The notes under the pieces: model-generated
The model's database searches: none
Told to the model about the DNA's origin: nothing
What the model saw: the letters and a program-made list of their open reading frames with translations, nothing else
Translations under genes and position numbers: made by a program
Assembly: GCF_040645615.1 (NCBI RefSeq)
Contig: NZ_JBEYYO010000004.1
Location: 239,106-303,105 of the forward strand
DNA length: 64,000 nucleotides
Origin: Glycomyces sp040645615
GTDB taxonomy: Bacteria; Actinomycetota; Actinomycetes; Mycobacteriales; Micromonosporaceae
Direction: 5' to 3'
In this document: positions 48,553 to 57,139 of the stretch, piece after piece
Numbering within the stretch: position 1 is the stretch's first letter
Layout of the letters: the number at the start of each line of letters is the position of its first letter

Positions 48553-50190
48553 CTAGTGCGAGTGGCTGTGCCCGCCATGGGAGTGTGAGTGGCCGTGACC
48601 GGCGTCCTCGTCCTCTTCCTCGGGCTTGTCCACGATCGTCACCTCGGTCGTGAGCAGCATGCCCACGATCGAACCGGCGTTGAGCAGCGCGTTGCGGGTG
48701 ACCTTCACCGGGTCGACGATCCCGGCCGAGACCAGGTCCTCGTACTCGCCGGTGGCGGCGTTCCAGCCTTCGCGCCAGTCCGAGCCGGCGACCGCGTTGA
48801 CGACCACGTCGCCGGACTCGCCGGCGTTGACCGCGATGCGGCGCAGCGGCTCCGACAGGGCCTCGGCCACGATCCGCAGGCCCGCGCGGGCCTCGGCGTC
48901 GTCGAGCGCGACCTTGTCGAGACCGGCGATGGCGTGGACGAGGGACGCGCCGCCGCCTGCGACGATGCCTTCCTCGACCGCGGCCTTGGTCGCGTTGACC
49001 GCGTCCTCGATCCGGTGCTTGCGCTCCTTGAGCTCGACCTCGGTGGCCGCGCCGACCTGGATGACGGCCACGCCGCCGGAGAGCTTCGCGAGGCGCTCTT
49101 CGAGCTTCTCGCGGTCCCAGGAGGACTCGGTGGTGGAGGCCTGCTGCTTGATCTGCGCGATGCGGGCGTTCACCTCGTCCTTGGTGCCGCCGCCGTCGAC
49201 GATGGTGGTGGCGTCCTTGGAGACGGTGACCCGGCGGGCCCGGCCCAGGTGGGACAGGTCGGCCTGCTTGAGCTCCAGGCCGATCTCCGAGGAGATGACC
49301 TCGGCGCCGGTGAGGGTCGCGATGTCGCCCAGGATGGCCTTGCGGCGGTCGCCGAAGGCCGGGGCCTTGACCGCGCACACGCGCAGGGTGCCGCGAAGCG
49401 CGTTCACCGTGAGGGTCGCCAGGGCCTGGCCCTCGACGTCCTCGGCGATGATGAACAGCGGCTTCGAGGTCTCCACGACCTTCTCCAGCACCGGCAGGAG
49501 CTCCTCGATGGAGCCGATCTTGCCGTTGGTGATGAGGATGTACGGGTCCTCGAACACCGTCTGGCGCGCGTCCTGGTCGGTGATGAAGTTCGGCGAGATG
49601 AAGCCCTTGTCGAACTGCATGCCCTCGGTCACTTCGAGCACGGTCTCCAGGCTGGAGCCGTCCTCGACCGAAATGACGCCTTCGACGCCGACCGCGTCCA
49701 TCGCCTTGGCGATGAGCTCGCCGATCTCCGGGTCCTGCGCCGAGACGGCCGCGACCTGCGCGATGTGCTCGTGGCCCGAGATCGCGATGGCCTGGCCGAG
49801 CAGCTGTTCGGACACGGCGTTCGCCGCGGCCTCGATGCCCTTGCGAATCGCGATCGGGTTGGCCCCGGCCGTGACCGCCTTGATGCCCGCGCGGCTCATC
49901 TTCTGCGCCAGCACGGTCGCGGTGGTGGTGCCGTCGCCCGCGACGTCGTTGGTCTTGGTCGCGACTTCCTTGACCAGCTGCGCGCCCAGGTTGGCGTACG
50001 GGTCGGCGAGCTCGACCTCCTTGGCGATGGTGACACCGTCGTTGGTGATCAGCGGCGCGCCGAACGAGCGCTGGAGGACCACGTTGCGGCCCTTGGGGCC
50101 GAGCGTGACCTTGACGGTGTCGGCGAGTTGGTCGATGCCGTGCAGCAGGTTGTGCCGCGCGTCCTCGGCGAAATTGAGAATCTTCGGCAT
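48553..50190 (-). CDS. groEL: chaperonin GroEL with His-rich tail (GroEL1 type)
   Basis: 545 residues from ATG 50190. ATP-binding GPKGRNVVL and VAGDGTTTATVLA, hinge VTEGMQFDKGFISPNF and VEEGIVAGGGASL are present. The C-terminus ends in a His/Gly/Ser-rich tail (GHSHSHGGHSHSH) in place of the GGM repeats of canonical GroEL. Such tails mark the actinobacterial GroEL1 encoded beside groES, often a specialised chaperonin. Expected partner: groES, 65 bp upstream. Confidence 0.95.
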   Translation of the reverse strand: MPKILNFAEDARHNLLHGIDQLADTVKVTLGPKGRNVVLQRSFGAPLITNDGVTIAKEVELADPYANLGAQLVKEVATKTNDVAGDGTTTATVLAQKMSRAGIKAVTAGANPIAIRKGIEAAANAVSEQLLGQAIAISGHEHIAQVAAVSAQDPEIGELIAKAMDAVGVEGVISVEDGSSLETVLEVTEGMQFDKGFISPNFITDQDARQTVFEDPYILITNGKIGSIEELLPVLEKVVETSKPLFIIAEDVEGQALATLTVNALRGTLRVCAVKAPAFGDRRKAILGDIATLTGAEVISSEIGLELKQADLSHLGRARRVTVSKDATTIVDGGGTKDEVNARIAQIKQQASTTESSWDREKLEERLAKLSGGVAVIQVGAATEVELKERKHRIEDAVNATKAAVEEGIVAGGGASLVHAIAGLDKVALDDAEARAGLRIVAEALSEPLRRIAVNAGESGDVVVNAVAGSDWREGWNAATGEYEDLVSAGIVDPVKVTRNALLNAGSIVGMLLTTEVTIVDKPEEEDEDAGHGHSHSHGGHSHSH

Positions 50191-50255
50191 GGTGTCCCTT
50201 TCCTCAGACACGAGAGGGCCCAAGGCGGCATGCGCCGCCGAGGACCCCGGGCGTG

Positions 50256-50555
50256 CTAGTTCTCGACGACCGCGAGGACGTCGCGCGAGGACAGGACGAG
50301 GTACTCCTCGCCGTTGTACTTGACCTCGGTGCCGCCGTACTTGGAGTAGATGACCACGTCGCCGACCTTGACGTCGATCGGGAGGCGGTTGCCCTTGTCG
50401 TCGAAGGCGCCCGGGCCCACGGCCAGAACGGTGCCCTCCTGGGGCTTCTCCTTGGCGGTGTCGGGGATGACGATGCCGGAAGCGGTGGTGGTCTCGGCCT
50501 CGTTGGCCTGGACCACGATGCGGTCGCCCAGCGGCTTGATGGCAGCCTTGCTCAC
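50256..50555 (-). CDS. groES: co-chaperonin GroES
   Basis: 99 residues from GTG 50555 (GGAGAGACCAA upstream). IKPLGDRIVVQ, mobile-loop region ETTTASGIVIPDTAKEKPQE, and YSKYGGTEVKYNGEEYLVL are diagnostic. It caps the GroEL ring; first gene of the CIRCE-controlled operon. Confidence 0.96.
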   Translation of the reverse strand: MSKAAIKPLGDRIVVQANEAETTTASGIVIPDTAKEKPQEGTVLAVGPGAFDDKGNRLPIDVKVGDVVIYSKYGGTEVKYNGEEYLVLSSRDVLAVVEN

Positions 50556-50647
50556 TTGGTCTCTCCAAACCTTCGTGTTCGTTACTGGTCCGCCACGACG
50601 GCGCGGGTCTCGTCGTCGCGGGTGCCGAGGCACCGGCCCGTGGCTGG

Positions 50648-50674
50648 TTGGCACTCTCTAGGCGAGAGTGCCAA
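50648..50674 (-). promoter_or_regulatory. CIRCE operator 1 (HrcA site)
   Basis: TTGGCACTC, nine bases, GAGTGCCAA: one change per arm from the consensus TTAGCACTC-N9-GAGTGCTAA, and perfectly symmetrical. Confidence 0.92.
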
Positions 50675-50688
50675 GCCGATCATAGCGC

Positions 50689-50715
50689 TTAGCAATCTCG
50701 GTCTGCGAGTGCTAA
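50689..50715 (-). promoter_or_regulatory. CIRCE operator 2 (HrcA site)
   Basis: TTAGCAATC, nine bases, GAGTGCTAA: right arm perfect, left arm one mismatch. The two operators are 41 bp apart centre to centre, about four helical turns, upstream of groES. Confidence 0.9.
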
Positions 50716-50772
50716 GGGCGAGGTTAGTTCGCGCAGGTGGGACCGTCAACACGGGGTCTGAAAGGTCATAGC

Positions 50773-51936
50773 ATGGAGCACGTGGAAACCAGCCTGCTCA
50801 CCGCCCTGCAGGCCGACCCCGGCCTCCAGACGAGGGCCGCGGAGGCCCTGCGCGCCCACGGCGACCGCGCCCCGCTGGCCCTGCGCAAAGCCGGAATCGA
50901 CCCCGCGCTCGCGGCGGCGGCGCTGACGCTGGCCGACCTCAGGGAGCACGCGAAGGCGAAGTTCGGCGACCGCGCCGCGAAGCTGTACTTCACCCGGGCG
51001 GGTCTGGAGCAGGCCACGAGATGGGTCGTGGCCGAGCGGCGGGCGGCCCGCTTCGCGCGGCACGCGGACGCGGTCACGGACCTGTGCTGCGGGATCGGCA
51101 CCGAGGCCCTGGCGTTCGCGGAGGCGGGCCTGGCGGTCGAAGCGGTGGACATGGACGAGGACACGGCGCAGTACGCGAGAGCGAACGCCGAGGCCACCGG
51201 GGTCGAGGTCACGGTGACGGTGGACGACGCGCTGCGAGCGCCGCTGGCGAACGCGGCGTTCGCCGACCCGGCGAGACGATCGGGAAGCACGAGGAACTTC
51301 AACCCGGCGGACTACTCGCCTCCACTGGACGAGCTGCTGACGCGCCTGAACCAGACGCGGTACGCGGCGGTGAAGCTGGGCCCGGGCATAGGCCACGACT
51401 GGGTTCCGCAAGGGGCGGAAGCGGAATGGGTCTCGGTGGACCGCGACGTGGTCGAGGCCTGCCTATGGCTGGGAGAAGCAGCCGAGGTGCGGCGCCGCGC
51501 AAGCGTCTGCAAGGCAGGCGAATGGCACGAGCTGACAGGCGAGGGCCGCGACCGCGCGGAGGTCGGCGAGGTGGCGCAGTACCTCTACGAACCGGACGGA
51601 GCGGTGATCCGGGCGGGCCTGGTAGCCGAACTGGCCCAAGACCTCAACGCCCACACGGCGAACGAGAAGATCGCCTACCTCTACAGCGACACCCTCAAGG
51701 CGACCCCCTTCGCCAGGGCCTGGAAGGTCGAAGAGGTCTGGCCCCTCCACCCCAAGAAACTCAAAGCCCTACTGGCCCAACGAGAAATAGGCCGCCTAAC
51801 AATAAAACAAAGAGGAACCGGCCTAGACCCAGCAGCACTACGCAAGCAGCTCAAGCTCAAAGGCCCGCGCGAAGCCACACTGGTAGCAACCCGAGTAGGC
51901 GAGTCCCACGCAGCCCTACTCTGCTCCGAGACCTAA
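50773..51936 (+). CDS. class I SAM-dependent methyltransferase with THUMP-like C-terminal domain
   Basis: 387 residues from ATG 50773. Helical N-terminus, SAM-binding VTDLCCGIGTEALAFAEAGL (about 100-119), NPADYSPPLDE near the active site, and a C-terminal region (about 300-380; KRGTG-like IKQRGTGLDPAALRKQL) typical of THUMP-like methyltransferases. RNA base methylation is the family expectation. From about 51,760 codons shift to A-ending forms unlike the rest of the gene. Confidence 0.8.
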   Translation: MEHVETSLLTALQADPGLQTRAAEALRAHGDRAPLALRKAGIDPALAAAALTLADLREHAKAKFGDRAAKLYFTRAGLEQATRWVVAERRAARFARHADAVTDLCCGIGTEALAFAEAGLAVEAVDMDEDTAQYARANAEATGVEVTVTVDDALRAPLANAAFADPARRSGSTRNFNPADYSPPLDELLTRLNQTRYAAVKLGPGIGHDWVPQGAEAEWVSVDRDVVEACLWLGEAAEVRRRASVCKAGEWHELTGEGRDRAEVGEVAQYLYEPDGAVIRAGLVAELAQDLNAHTANEKIAYLYSDTLKATPFARAWKVEEVWPLHPKKLKALLAQREIGRLTIKQRGTGLDPAALRKQLKLKGPREATLVATRVGESHAALLCSET

Positions 51937-52196
51937 CCCGACTCACTCTCACCGGAGTCTGGCCGCCGCTCATCTCGTATCCGCTTGCTCATCTTCCTGA
52001 AGAACGGCTCGCCCCACTCGACCCGGATCGCAATTTCGCTGGCTGGCACGTCGAGCATGAGCGCAACCGCCTCACGGGCCATCTCTTCAGCCTCGGCGAA
52101 GTCGCGGGCCTGGGTAAAAACACCCGGCACCGCGGGCACTTCGACGGGAAACCATTCGCCGTCTCGCGGCCCGACAATCGCGGTATAGACCTTCAA
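51933..52196 (-). CDS. HicB-like antitoxin-type protein, 87 aa
   Basis: The fold pattern YTAIVGPRDGEWFPVEVPAVPG and FAEAEEMAREAVALMLDVPA matches the HicB partial RNase-H-like domain. A charged C-terminal tail follows. It overlaps the end of the methyltransferase gene by four bases and is one base downstream of the 66-aa gene. No HicA toxin is present. Confidence 0.75.
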   Translation of the reverse strand: MKVYTAIVGPRDGEWFPVEVPAVPGVFTQARDFAEAEEMAREAVALMLDVPASEIAIRVEWGEPFFRKMSKRIRDERRPDSGESESG

Positions 52197-52197
52197 C

Positions 52198-52398
52198 TCA
52201 GGCAGCCTGAAGGTTGTCGATTCCGCGGAATTCGAACGTGATGTCGATGGGTGCAGCGCTGTCGAGGCCGTCGAGCTCCAGGTAGTCCCTCACGATCGCC
52301 TCGGCATCCTCCACCCCTTCGGACTGCGTCACGCCGACGCCTTCGATGTGGAGTTCCCAGCCCTGTTCCCAGGCTTTCGCCGTGACTTTGTACGTCAT
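52198..52398 (-). CDS. HicB-like small protein, 66 aa
   Basis: ATG 52398 (upstream ATGs at 52407 and 52422 are possible). YKVTAKAWEQGWELHIEGVG with DAEAIVRDYLELDGL resembles the short HicB-like proteins that pair with a second HicB protein in actinobacteria. The one-base gap to the next gene marks an operon. Possibly both are parts of an unrecognised toxin-antitoxin or regulatory pair. Confidence 0.65.
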   Translation of the reverse strand: MTYKVTAKAWEQGWELHIEGVGVTQSEGVEDAEAIVRDYLELDGLDSAAPIDITFEFRGIDNLQAA

Positions 52399-52540
52399 CG
52401 CAACCATCCATTCGGAAGACACTGGAGCCGCCGCGCTAGGTCAGCCACCACGCCCGGTGAAATTTCGCGGTGCCGGGGCAGGTTGGCCGAGCCCAGCAGC
52501 CGAGAACTTGACGAACTGTCGCGTTTATTACATCGTTGTC

Positions 52541-52927
52541 CTATTCAGGGAGGCGGGCGGTTAGGTCTACTTCTACTTTTTGGTGTTCGTAGCCGAGGGC
52601 GGTGACGCCTAGGACCGTGCTGGCTGCTTTGAAGGCGGGGGCGAGGTCGGGGTGGTCTGCGAAGGCGTGCCAGGTGGCTCCTACTTCGCGGCTGTCGGCG
52701 CTGACGACGTAGACCACTGAGCGGACCACGTGCTCGGGTTTCGCGCCCGCCGCTTCGAGGGCCGCGAGGCAGTTTTCGGCGGTCTGCTGGATCTGGGCAT
52801 CGAGGTCGCCGATGCCGACCACGTTCTCATCGGCATCGACCGGGCACTGGCCCGCCAAATAGGCGACGCGGCCCGGTTCGACGATCGTCACATGCTCGTA
52901 GCCGCCGGTCGGGTGAAGTTCAGCCAT
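52541..52927 (-). CDS. RidA family enamine/imine deaminase
   Basis: 128 residues. YLAGQCPVDADENVVG, QIQQTAENCLAALEAAGA, VVRSVVYVVS and VTALGYEHQKVEVDLTA are RidA/YjgF signatures. The Arg of the C-terminal catalytic PxxR motif is not obvious, so substrate class may differ from RidA itself. Confidence 0.88.
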   Translation of the reverse strand: MAELHPTGGYEHVTIVEPGRVAYLAGQCPVDADENVVGIGDLDAQIQQTAENCLAALEAAGAKPEHVVRSVVYVVSADSREVGATWHAFADHPDLAPAFKAASTVLGVTALGYEHQKVEVDLTARLPE

Positions 52928-53438
52928 GCCCCGAGGCTATGCGCGCACGCGCGAAGCGCAACCGAATTAACGCCCGCGCCATGCCCCACACCGCCCTGCT
53001 GCGCACCAAGACCGCGATCATCACGATCGCGACCACGACCGCCCCGCCGTCGGTCACCGCCGAGGGCAGGATCCCCAGCGGGCCGTAGCGGTCGGCGACC
53101 ACCGACCACATCACCGTCGGGATCATGACCCAGCCCAGACCCTGCGTGGCGTTCACGGCCAGGACCCACCAGTACAGCCACTTCGGCCGGGCCCACAGCG
53201 CCGCGATCCCCACCGCGTTCGCGACGATGTACACGGTCCCGACCACACGAAACCCGCTGAGGAAACCCGGCGCGTCCCCGGCCGGGTCGGCCCCGCCCGC
53301 CTCGCGCATCATCTGTTCGATCACCGCGGTGTCGATGATCAGGAAGTTGTGCAGCGCCGTCCCGATCGTGAACACCACCGCGAACACGCCTATGAACACC
53401 TGCATCCGCCGCCCCGTACGGTCCGTCGTCATCTCCAT
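52920..53438 (-). CDS. four-helix membrane protein, 172 aa
   Basis: ATG 53438. Membrane segments at about 14-36, 62-82, 88-112 and 124-150. FIGVFAVVFTIGTALHNF and YWWVLAVNATQGLGWVM stand out. It overlaps the RidA gene by eight bases. Function unknown. Confidence 0.65.
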   Translation of the reverse strand: MEMTTDRTGRRMQVFIGVFAVVFTIGTALHNFLIIDTAVIEQMMREAGGADPAGDAPGFLSGFRVVGTVYIVANAVGIAALWARPKWLYWWVLAVNATQGLGWVMIPTVMWSVVADRYGPLGILPSAVTDGGAVVVAIVMIAVLVRSRAVWGMARALIRLRFARARIASGHG

Positions 53439-53552
53439 GCCGACAACACTCGCCCGACCCCTCAAGGCCCCGCATCACCCGATGGGAGTATCACTCGTAC
53501 CCCACCGGTCGTACAAGCGCCCCAAGCGCTTCCGCCCAGCAGGAGCGACGCG

Positions 53553-54065
53553 TCAGGCGGCGTCGGCGATTTTTTGGCGTAGGGTTTCGTCCTTCTTGGT
53601 GACCATGCGTTCGAGGTCGACTTGGTAGTCGGTCATCTTGGCGCGGAGGGTCTCGTCAGTCGCTCCGAGGATGCGGATTGCCAGTAGGCCCGCGTTGCGG
53701 GCTCCGGCGACCGAGACCGTCGCGACCGGGATGCCCGCGGGCATCTGGACGATCGACATGAGCGAGTCCATGCCGTCGAGGTACTTCAGCGGGACCGGGA
53801 CGCCGATGACCGGCAGCGGGGTCGCGCTCGCGACCATGCCCGGGAGGTGGGCCGCGCCGCCCGCGCCCGCGATGATGACCTGGAGGCCGCGCGAGGCCGC
53901 CGAGTCGGCGTAGGCGAGCATCCCGTGCGGGGTGCGGTGGGCCGAGATCACGCGGACCTCGTGAGGGACGCCGAACTCGTCGAGGGCCGCCGCGGCCGCT
54001 TCCATCACCGGCCAGTCGGAGTCCGAGCCCATGATCACGCCGACGCGCGCTGCCTGCTCTGCCAT
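53553..54065 (-). CDS. purE: N5-carboxyaminoimidazole ribonucleotide mutase
   Basis: 170 residues from ATG 54065. GVIMGSDSDWPVM, ISAHRTPHGML (catalytic His) and AGAGGAAHLPGMVAS are the class I PurE motifs. It converts N5-CAIR to CAIR in purine synthesis, two bases after purK. A 35-residue charged C-terminal extension follows the core. Confidence 0.95.
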   Translation of the reverse strand: MAEQAARVGVIMGSDSDWPVMEAAAAALDEFGVPHEVRVISAHRTPHGMLAYADSAASRGLQVIIAGAGGAAHLPGMVASATPLPVIGVPVPLKYLDGMDSLMSIVQMPAGIPVATVSVAGARNAGLLAIRILGATDETLRAKMTDYQVDLERMVTKKDETLRQKIADAA

Positions 54066-54067
54066 GT

Positions 54068-55201
54068 TCACTCGCCTTCTTGAAGCCACTTCGCGGCGCG
54101 CAGGGCGCGTCGCCGCAGGAGGTCGGGGTCGTCGCCGGTAACCGTGACGTGCCCGATCTTGCGCCCCGGCCGCACGGCCTTGCCGTAGAGGTGCACGCGC
54201 GCGCCCGGGTCCCCGGCGAGGAGGTGTTGGAGCCGCTCGTCCAGGCGCGGCCCGCCCGCCTCGCCGCCGAGCACGTTCGCCATGACCGTATAAGGCGCGA
54301 CCGTGTCGGTCGAACCGAGCGGATAGTCGAGGACGGCTCGCAGGTGCTGCTCGAACTGGCTGGTCACCGCGCCTTCGATCGACCAGTGCCCCGAGTTGTG
54401 CGCCCGCATCGCCAGCTCGTTCACGAACAGGCCACTCGACGTCTGGAACAGCTCCACCGCGAGCATCCCGCACACTCCGAGCTCGGTCGCGATCGCGGTC
54501 GCGATCTCGCGCGCCTGCTCGGCCAGCGCCGGGTCGAGGTGCGGCGCGGGGGCGATGACCTCGGTGCAGATGCCGCCGGTCTGGACGGTCTCGACCACGG
54601 GGTAGACCGCGGTCTCGCCGCTGGGCGAGCGGGCGATCTGGACGGCGAGTTCGCGCTGGAGCGGCATCCGCTCCTCGGCGATGAGCCGGATCCCGGAGGC
54701 GAGCACGACCTGCGCGTCGGCGGGCGACTCGCACATCCACACGCCCTTGCCGTCGTACCCGCCGGTCGCGGCCTTGAGCACGCACGGCAGCCCGAAGGCC
54801 TCCACGTCGGAGATCGAGTCGACGGGGGCCCAGCGCGGCTGCGGCAGGCCGAGCGCGGCGAGCCTCGTGCGCATGGCCTGCTTGTCCTGGGCGTGGAGCA
54901 GGGCGCCTGGCCGGGGCTGGACGTCGACCCCTTCGGCCACGAGCGCCTTGAGCGCCTCCTGCGGGACGTGTTCGTGGTCGAACGTGACCACGGTGCAGCC
55001 CTTCGCGAAAGCGCGGAGGTCGTCGAGGTCGCGGTAGTCGCCGAGGGTGATCGCGGGGGCGACCACGGCGGCGCTCTCGGATTCGTCGCCCGCGAGCACC
55101 CGGAGGCTCTGGCCGAGGGCGATGGCGGCCTGGTGGGTCATGCGGGCGAGTTGGCCTGCGCCGATCATGCCCACGGTCGGAAGTTGCGTCGCGGCGTCCA
55201 C
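54068..55201 (-). CDS. purK: N5-carboxyaminoimidazole ribonucleotide synthase
   Basis: 377 residues, ATP-grasp fold: GMIGAGQLARM at the N-terminus, VLKAATGGYDGKGVWM, EERMPLQRELAVQIARS, and NELAMRAHNSGHWSIEG near the metal site. It makes N5-CAIR from AIR, bicarbonate and ATP for PurE. Confidence 0.95.
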   Translation of the reverse strand: MDAATQLPTVGMIGAGQLARMTHQAAIALGQSLRVLAGDESESAAVVAPAITLGDYRDLDDLRAFAKGCTVVTFDHEHVPQEALKALVAEGVDVQPRPGALLHAQDKQAMRTRLAALGLPQPRWAPVDSISDVEAFGLPCVLKAATGGYDGKGVWMCESPADAQVVLASGIRLIAEERMPLQRELAVQIARSPSGETAVYPVVETVQTGGICTEVIAPAPHLDPALAEQAREIATAIATELGVCGMLAVELFQTSSGLFVNELAMRAHNSGHWSIEGAVTSQFEQHLRAVLDYPLGSTDTVAPYTVMANVLGGEAGGPRLDERLQHLLAGDPGARVHLYGKAVRPGRKIGHVTVTGDDPDLLRRRALRAAKWLQEGE

Positions 55202-55267
55202 GGCGAGAGCCTAACCCGGGGGCCAGGGCGGGCGCGCGGACCTGGAGAGCGGTCGTGACCTGGGTCG

Positions 55268-55522
55268 TCAACCGGTCATGGGATGTTCTGCGGTGCCGGT
55301 GAGTTGCTCGGGGCGCACGCCGAGCGCGTCGCAGAGGGCCATGATGGTGAAGAACGCCGGTGTGGCGATGCGGCCGGTCTCGATCTTGCGCAGCGTCTCG
55401 GGCGAGATGCGGGCCTCGGCGGCGACGTCGGCGAGGCTGCGGGGACCGCGGGCGGCGCGCAGCGCCCGGCCGAGGGCACGGCCGCGGTCGTGCTCTTCGG
55501 GCCTCAGCGGCGGTCGGATCAT
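55268..55522 (-). CDS. XRE-family regulator divergent from map
   Basis: 84 residues. Helix-turn-helix RSLADVAAEARISPETLRKI and ETGRIATPAFFTIMALCDAL. Transcript probably leaderless: TATAAT on the minus strand (55534-55529) ends six bases before the ATG. The start codon overlaps the first operator palindrome, so it very likely represses itself and the divergent aminopeptidase gene. Confidence 0.85.
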   Translation of the reverse strand: MIRPPLRPEEHDRGRALGRALRAARGPRSLADVAAEARISPETLRKIETGRIATPAFFTIMALCDALGVRPEQLTGTAEHPMTG

Positions 55523-55555
55523 ACCGGTATTATAGTACCGGTATTGAAATACCGG
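55521..55555. promoter_or_regulatory. tandem TACCGGTA operators between XRE gene and map
   Basis: ATACCGGTAT at 55521-55530, TACCGGTA at 55536-55543 and half site ATACCGG at 55549-55555, spaced about 14 bp. They cover the -10 elements for both directions. Confidence 0.75.
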
Positions 55556-55575
55556 AACTTGAAGAGAGGCCGTCC

Positions 55576-56346
55576 ATGATCGAGCTGTACTCCCCCGCCG
55601 AGATCGAGGCGATGCGCCCCGCGGGCCGCTTCGTGGCCGCGACCCTCGCGGAGCTGTCGCGCGTGGCCGCGGTCGGCATGAACCTGCTCGAACTCGACGA
55701 CCTGGTCGCCCGCCGCATCAAGGAGGCCGGGGCCACCTCCTGCTATGTGGACTATCACCCGTCGTTCGGCGGCAGCCCGTTCGGGAAGGTCCTGTGCACC
55801 TCGGTCAACGACGCGGTGCTGCACGGCCTGCCGCACGACTACAAGCTCCAGGACGGCGACCTCTTGAGCGTCGACTTCGCCGCCGAAGTGGACGGCTGGG
55901 TGGCCGACTCGGCGCTGTCGGTCGTGGTCGGCACCCCGCGTGATCAGGACCTGAAGCTCATCGACACCACTACGCGGGCGTTGGAGGCCGGGATCGCGGC
56001 CGCGGTCGCGGGCAACAAGCTCGGCGACATCGGCCACGCGATCGCCACCGTGGCCCGCGGCGACGGCCTCGGCGTGAACACCCAGTTCGGCGGCCACGGC
56101 GTGGGCCGCACCATGCACGGCGACCCGCACGTGCCCAACGACGGCCGCCCGGGCCGGGGCATGAAGCTCAAGCCGGGCCTGGTGATCGCGATCGAGCCGT
56201 GGTTCCTCCAGACCACCGACGAGATCGTCTACGACCCCGACGGCTGGACGCTGCGCAGCGCCGACGGCTCCCGCGGCGCCCACATGGAGCACACGGTCGC
56301 GATCACCGAGGACGGCCCACCGATCATCCTGACCGCGAGAAACTGA
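55576..56346 (+). CDS. map: methionine aminopeptidase type I
   Basis: 256 residues from ATG 55576. Metal ligands: Asp in SVDFAAEVDG, Asp in VADSALS, His in FGGHGVGR, Glu in AIEPWF and Glu in MEHTVAI. It removes the start Met. It pairs with the XRE regulator, as secondary map genes do in actinobacteria, so the essential copy is probably elsewhere. Confidence 0.93.
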   Translation: MIELYSPAEIEAMRPAGRFVAATLAELSRVAAVGMNLLELDDLVARRIKEAGATSCYVDYHPSFGGSPFGKVLCTSVNDAVLHGLPHDYKLQDGDLLSVDFAAEVDGWVADSALSVVVGTPRDQDLKLIDTTTRALEAGIAAAVAGNKLGDIGHAIATVARGDGLGVNTQFGGHGVGRTMHGDPHVPNDGRPGRGMKLKPGLVIAIEPWFLQTTDEIVYDPDGWTLRSADGSRGAHMEHTVAITEDGPPIILTARN

Positions 56347-56419
56347 GCATCCTGACCGCGAGGCCGCCCGAACGCGAAGCGCGCTAGGCCGCGCGTCGCC
56401 CCCGCCTGACGCGCGGGAC

Positions 56420-57073
56420 TCACACGTCCGTCTGGTGCTCCGAAGGCCGCTCGGCCTCGACCCGCTTGAGGCGCTCCATGCGGTCGACGAGGCGCTCGGT
56501 GGCGACCTCCTCGGCGGTGACGGCGTACCCGTAGTGGTCGCGCCAGTCGCCGTCGATGTACAGGTACCGCTTGTGCAGGCCCTCGCGGCGCAGGCCGAGC
56601 TTCTCGGCCACCCGGTTCGAAGGGCCGTTCTCGGGCCGGATGTTCACTTCGATGCGGTGCAGGCGGCCCACGGTGAGCGCGTGGTCGACCGTGATCGCCA
56701 GCGCCGTGGCGGTGATGTTGCGCCCGGCGTGGCCGCGGTCGATCCAGTAGCCGGCGTAGGCCGAGCCGAAGGCGCGGCGCACGATGTTGCCGACGGTGAG
56801 GCCGCCGACGAGCTCGCCTTGCCAGCACACGGCGAGCGGCCACGCGGTGCCATCCTTTATGGATCGCTTGAGGCCGCGGAGCATGGCGCGGAACGCGGCG
56901 GGCGAGTGGGCTTCGTGCCAGGTGGTGCCGGTGCCCGGTTCCCAGGGGGCGAGCCAGGCTTCGTTGGCGCGGCGCAGCTGCGACCAGCGGCTCGCGTCGG
57001 AGCGCTTGAACGGGCGGACGCTGACGTCGCCGTGGTCGAGGTGTACCGGCCATCCGGGGTTGGAAAGGGTCAT
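56420..57073 (-). CDS. GNAT acetyltransferase (RimJ-like)
   Basis: 217 residues. VRPFKRSDASRWSQLRRAN at the start, GYWIDRGHAGRNIT for acetyl-CoA binding and IRPENGPSNRVAEKLGLRRE are RimJ/RimL features; HRIEV is also typical. Lies after moeA as Rv0995 does in mycobacteria. N-terminal acetylation of a ribosomal or other protein is the family expectation. Confidence 0.85.
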   Translation of the reverse strand: MTLSNPGWPVHLDHGDVSVRPFKRSDASRWSQLRRANEAWLAPWEPGTGTTWHEAHSPAAFRAMLRGLKRSIKDGTAWPLAVCWQGELVGGLTVGNIVRRAFGSAYAGYWIDRGHAGRNITATALAITVDHALTVGRLHRIEVNIRPENGPSNRVAEKLGLRREGLHKRYLYIDGDWRDHYGYAVTAEEVATERLVDRMERLKRVEAERPSEHQTDV

Positions 57074-57139
57074 CGGTCTCGGTCCAGCGTGTCGGGTCGG
57101 GCGGTCATCGGCCGTCCGGCTGCGGGTCGGGTGGGGGTG

